This document shows positions 6,699 to 7,768 of a DNA stretch of 7,768 nt, in pieces. A program made the translations under genes and the position numbers. The stretch's first letter is position 1; every line of letters starts with the position of its first letter. The DNA is taken from the NCBI GenBank assembly GCA_021781625.1, contig JAJXWL010000076.1, positions 1 through 7,768 of the forward strand. The letters run 5' to 3'. Under the pieces are notes generated by a model. It did no database searches, had not been told where the DNA came from, and saw only the letters and a list, made by a program, of their open reading frames with translations. The stretch comes from a bacterium (GTDB lineage: Bacteria; Spirochaetota; Spirochaetia; JABEVK01).

Positions 6699-6719
6699 GG
6701 TCAGGGACTGGAAAATAAT
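6690..6719 (+). promoter_or_regulatory. Promoter candidate for the GH18 lipoprotein gene
   Basis: TTGCCT (6690-6695), an 18-base spacer and AATAAT (6714-6719, 5/6 match). The ATG follows 28 bases after the -10, leaving an AT-rich leader of roughly 20 bases without a clear Shine-Dalgarno. Unlike the other three transcript-leading genes, it does not show the leaderless spacing. Confidence 0.4.
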
Positions 6720-6747
6720 AGAAATATTTGATAAAACCTCTTTTCGA

Positions 6748-7768
6748 ATGAAAGCGTTTGTATTGTTTTGTCTGTATAGTTCAATGTTGTCTCTCGTAGT
6801 CCTTCTTGGCTCTTGCGGGTTGGAGAGTGTTGGGGTCTATGTCGTTCCCGATTCCGCCCCGAACAGCTCCTCACAAATGGCCGCCTCTACTCCTGACGAG
6901 GCTTTTCCGGCCAATTCTTCCTCAGAGCAAAGTAAAACTGGGTCCTCGTTTGAGGTCACGGGGTATTTACCCGACTACCAAATCGCCAATGTTAGCCCTT
7001 CAGTAGCCCGGTACTTAACCGATCTGGTATTTTTTAGCTTTACGCCAACCCGTGATGCAGATTTTACCCGAGATGTCATGACTCCTTCAGAACTGAGTTT
7101 TTTGAAAGAAGTCAAACGTCGGTATGGGACTCGCATCCTACTGGGCTTGTCAGAGCACCGTTCAGACGGAGCTTTGGCCACGATCTGTGCAAAAAAACCC
7201 CTGCGAGAAAAGCTGGCGGCTTCTTTGGCAGACTACATATTGCAGAACGGTTTTGATGGCGTAGATATTGACTGGGAGTACCCCCATGCTCAAGAAAAGG
7301 CCCAATTTACGGCCCTGCTTCAAGAAATTCATTCTGTTTTTGCCCCTGTAGGGTTGCGTTTGACCGTGGCCGTGAGCCCGTCACATCCGCTTTCCCAAGA
7401 AGCGTATGCGGTTGTGGACCGGATTCATGTCATGGCCTACGACGATTGGGGACGGCATTCTACGTTAACTGAAGCCGCAGATGATATTAAGGCGTTTGAA
7501 GAACAGGGGGCGTCTGCCTCAAAACTTCAATTGGGTGTTCCCTTTTATGGACGTGGGTATCGTGAAGATGGTCCCTCCTGGAATGACGCAGTAAGCTACC
7601 GAACACTTCAGGCGAGATATAGCCCTACACCGGCAGAAGATACAGTATCTGGCTACTACTTCAATGGAATCGATACGGTACGCGAAAAAGTTCGGCTAGC
7701 AAAGGCTGAGGGATTGGCCGGGGTGATGGTCTGGGAGATTGGCCAAGATACCACCGATCGCACCAGCC
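6748..7768 (+). CDS. GH18-family glycoside hydrolase, predicted lipoprotein (3' end missing)
   Basis: Membrane-anchored GH18 enzyme; 340 residues are visible and the frame is open at the right edge. Residues 1-22 form a lipoprotein signal peptide (Lys2, hydrophobic core) ending in the lipobox LGSC, with C23 as the lipidated residue. A Ser/Ala/Thr-rich linker (about 33-66) leads to the barrel, which starts at VTGYLPDY. The catalytic signature DGVDIDWEYP gives D170, D173, D175 and the proton donor E177. MAYDD (229-233) is the usual substrate-contact motif, and VWEIG (W329) is the conserved strand 8 tryptophan. An intact signature means an active enzyme on a beta-1,4-GlcNAc polymer is likely, but chitin, peptidoglycan or another glycan cannot be told apart here. 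It is divergent from mtnN. The ATG at 6748 is chosen because it gives a full signal peptide. Confidence 0.93.
   Translation, partial: MKAFVLFCLYSSMLSLVVLLGSCGLESVGVYVVPDSAPNSSSQMAASTPDEAFPANSSSEQSKTGSSFEVTGYLPDYQIANVSPSVARYLTDLVFFSFTPTRDADFTRDVMTPSELSFLKEVKRRYGTRILLGLSEHRSDGALATICAKKPLREKLAASLADYILQNGFDGVDIDWEYPHAQEKAQFTALLQEIHSVFAPVGLRLTVAVSPSHPLSQEAYAVVDRIHVMAYDDWGRHSTLTEAADDIKAFEEQGASASKLQLGVPFYGRGYREDGPSWNDAVSYRTLQARYSPTPAEDTVSGYYFNGIDTVREKVRLAKAEGLAGVMVWEIGQDTTDRTS

Noticed and set aside
6784..6786. Second in-frame ATG of the GH18 gene, preceded by TATAGT
   Set aside because: Starting there would leave a signal peptide too short for a lipoprotein, and the TATAGT lies only three bases upstream, so transcription would begin past the codon.

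Overview
This 7.8 kb bacterial window is ordinary, tightly packed chromosomal sequence of middling GC content. It has six protein genes, two of them cut by the window edges. I see no RNA gene, mobile element or CRISPR array. The organism cannot be named with confidence. A LuxS of the Borrelia/Bacteroides type, a DUF5939-like cyclase relative and a GH18 lipoprotein would fit a spirochaete or a similar diderm, but this is a weak inference from memory of these families.

Layout, left to right. (1) The 3' part of a probably secreted GH13 alpha-amylase-type enzyme (+ strand), carrying two tandem chitobiase/hexosaminidase C-terminal-like modules before its catalytic barrel. (2) A HI0933/YhiN/BaiN-family flavoprotein (- strand), convergent with the amylase; the two stop codons interlock by 4 bases. 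(3) Divergent from it across a 62-base gap, a 496-residue protein (+) that reads as a DUF5939-plus-class-III-cyclase relative, with most catalytic and zinc-ligand positions lost. (4) A two-gene operon, mtnN (pfs) then luxS (-). luxS is convergent with gene 3, again with a 4-base stop overlap, and mtnN overlaps luxS by 17 bases. Together these two enzymes turn S-adenosylhomocysteine into homocysteine plus the autoinducer-2 precursor. (5) Divergent from mtnN across a 105-base gap, the 5' part of a GH18 lipoprotein (+) that runs off the right edge.

The most unusual signal is regulatory. All three fully visible genes that lead a transcript (the flavoprotein, the cyclase-like gene and mtnN) lack a Shine-Dalgarno sequence. 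Each has a -10-like hexamer ending 6 or 7 bases before its ATG, the geometry expected of leaderless mRNAs. luxS, internal to its operon, instead has a strong AAGGAG at ideal spacing. In the mtnN/GH18 gap, a perfect 10+10-base inverted repeat places a TTGCCT -35 candidate for each divergent promoter inside each arm, suggesting a shared symmetrical operator.

The two glycoside hydrolases at the ends point to extracellular polysaccharide use (starch-like for GH13; chitin- or peptidoglycan-like beta-1,4-GlcNAc for GH18). Nothing links them functionally to the middle genes except the shared divergent promoter region.
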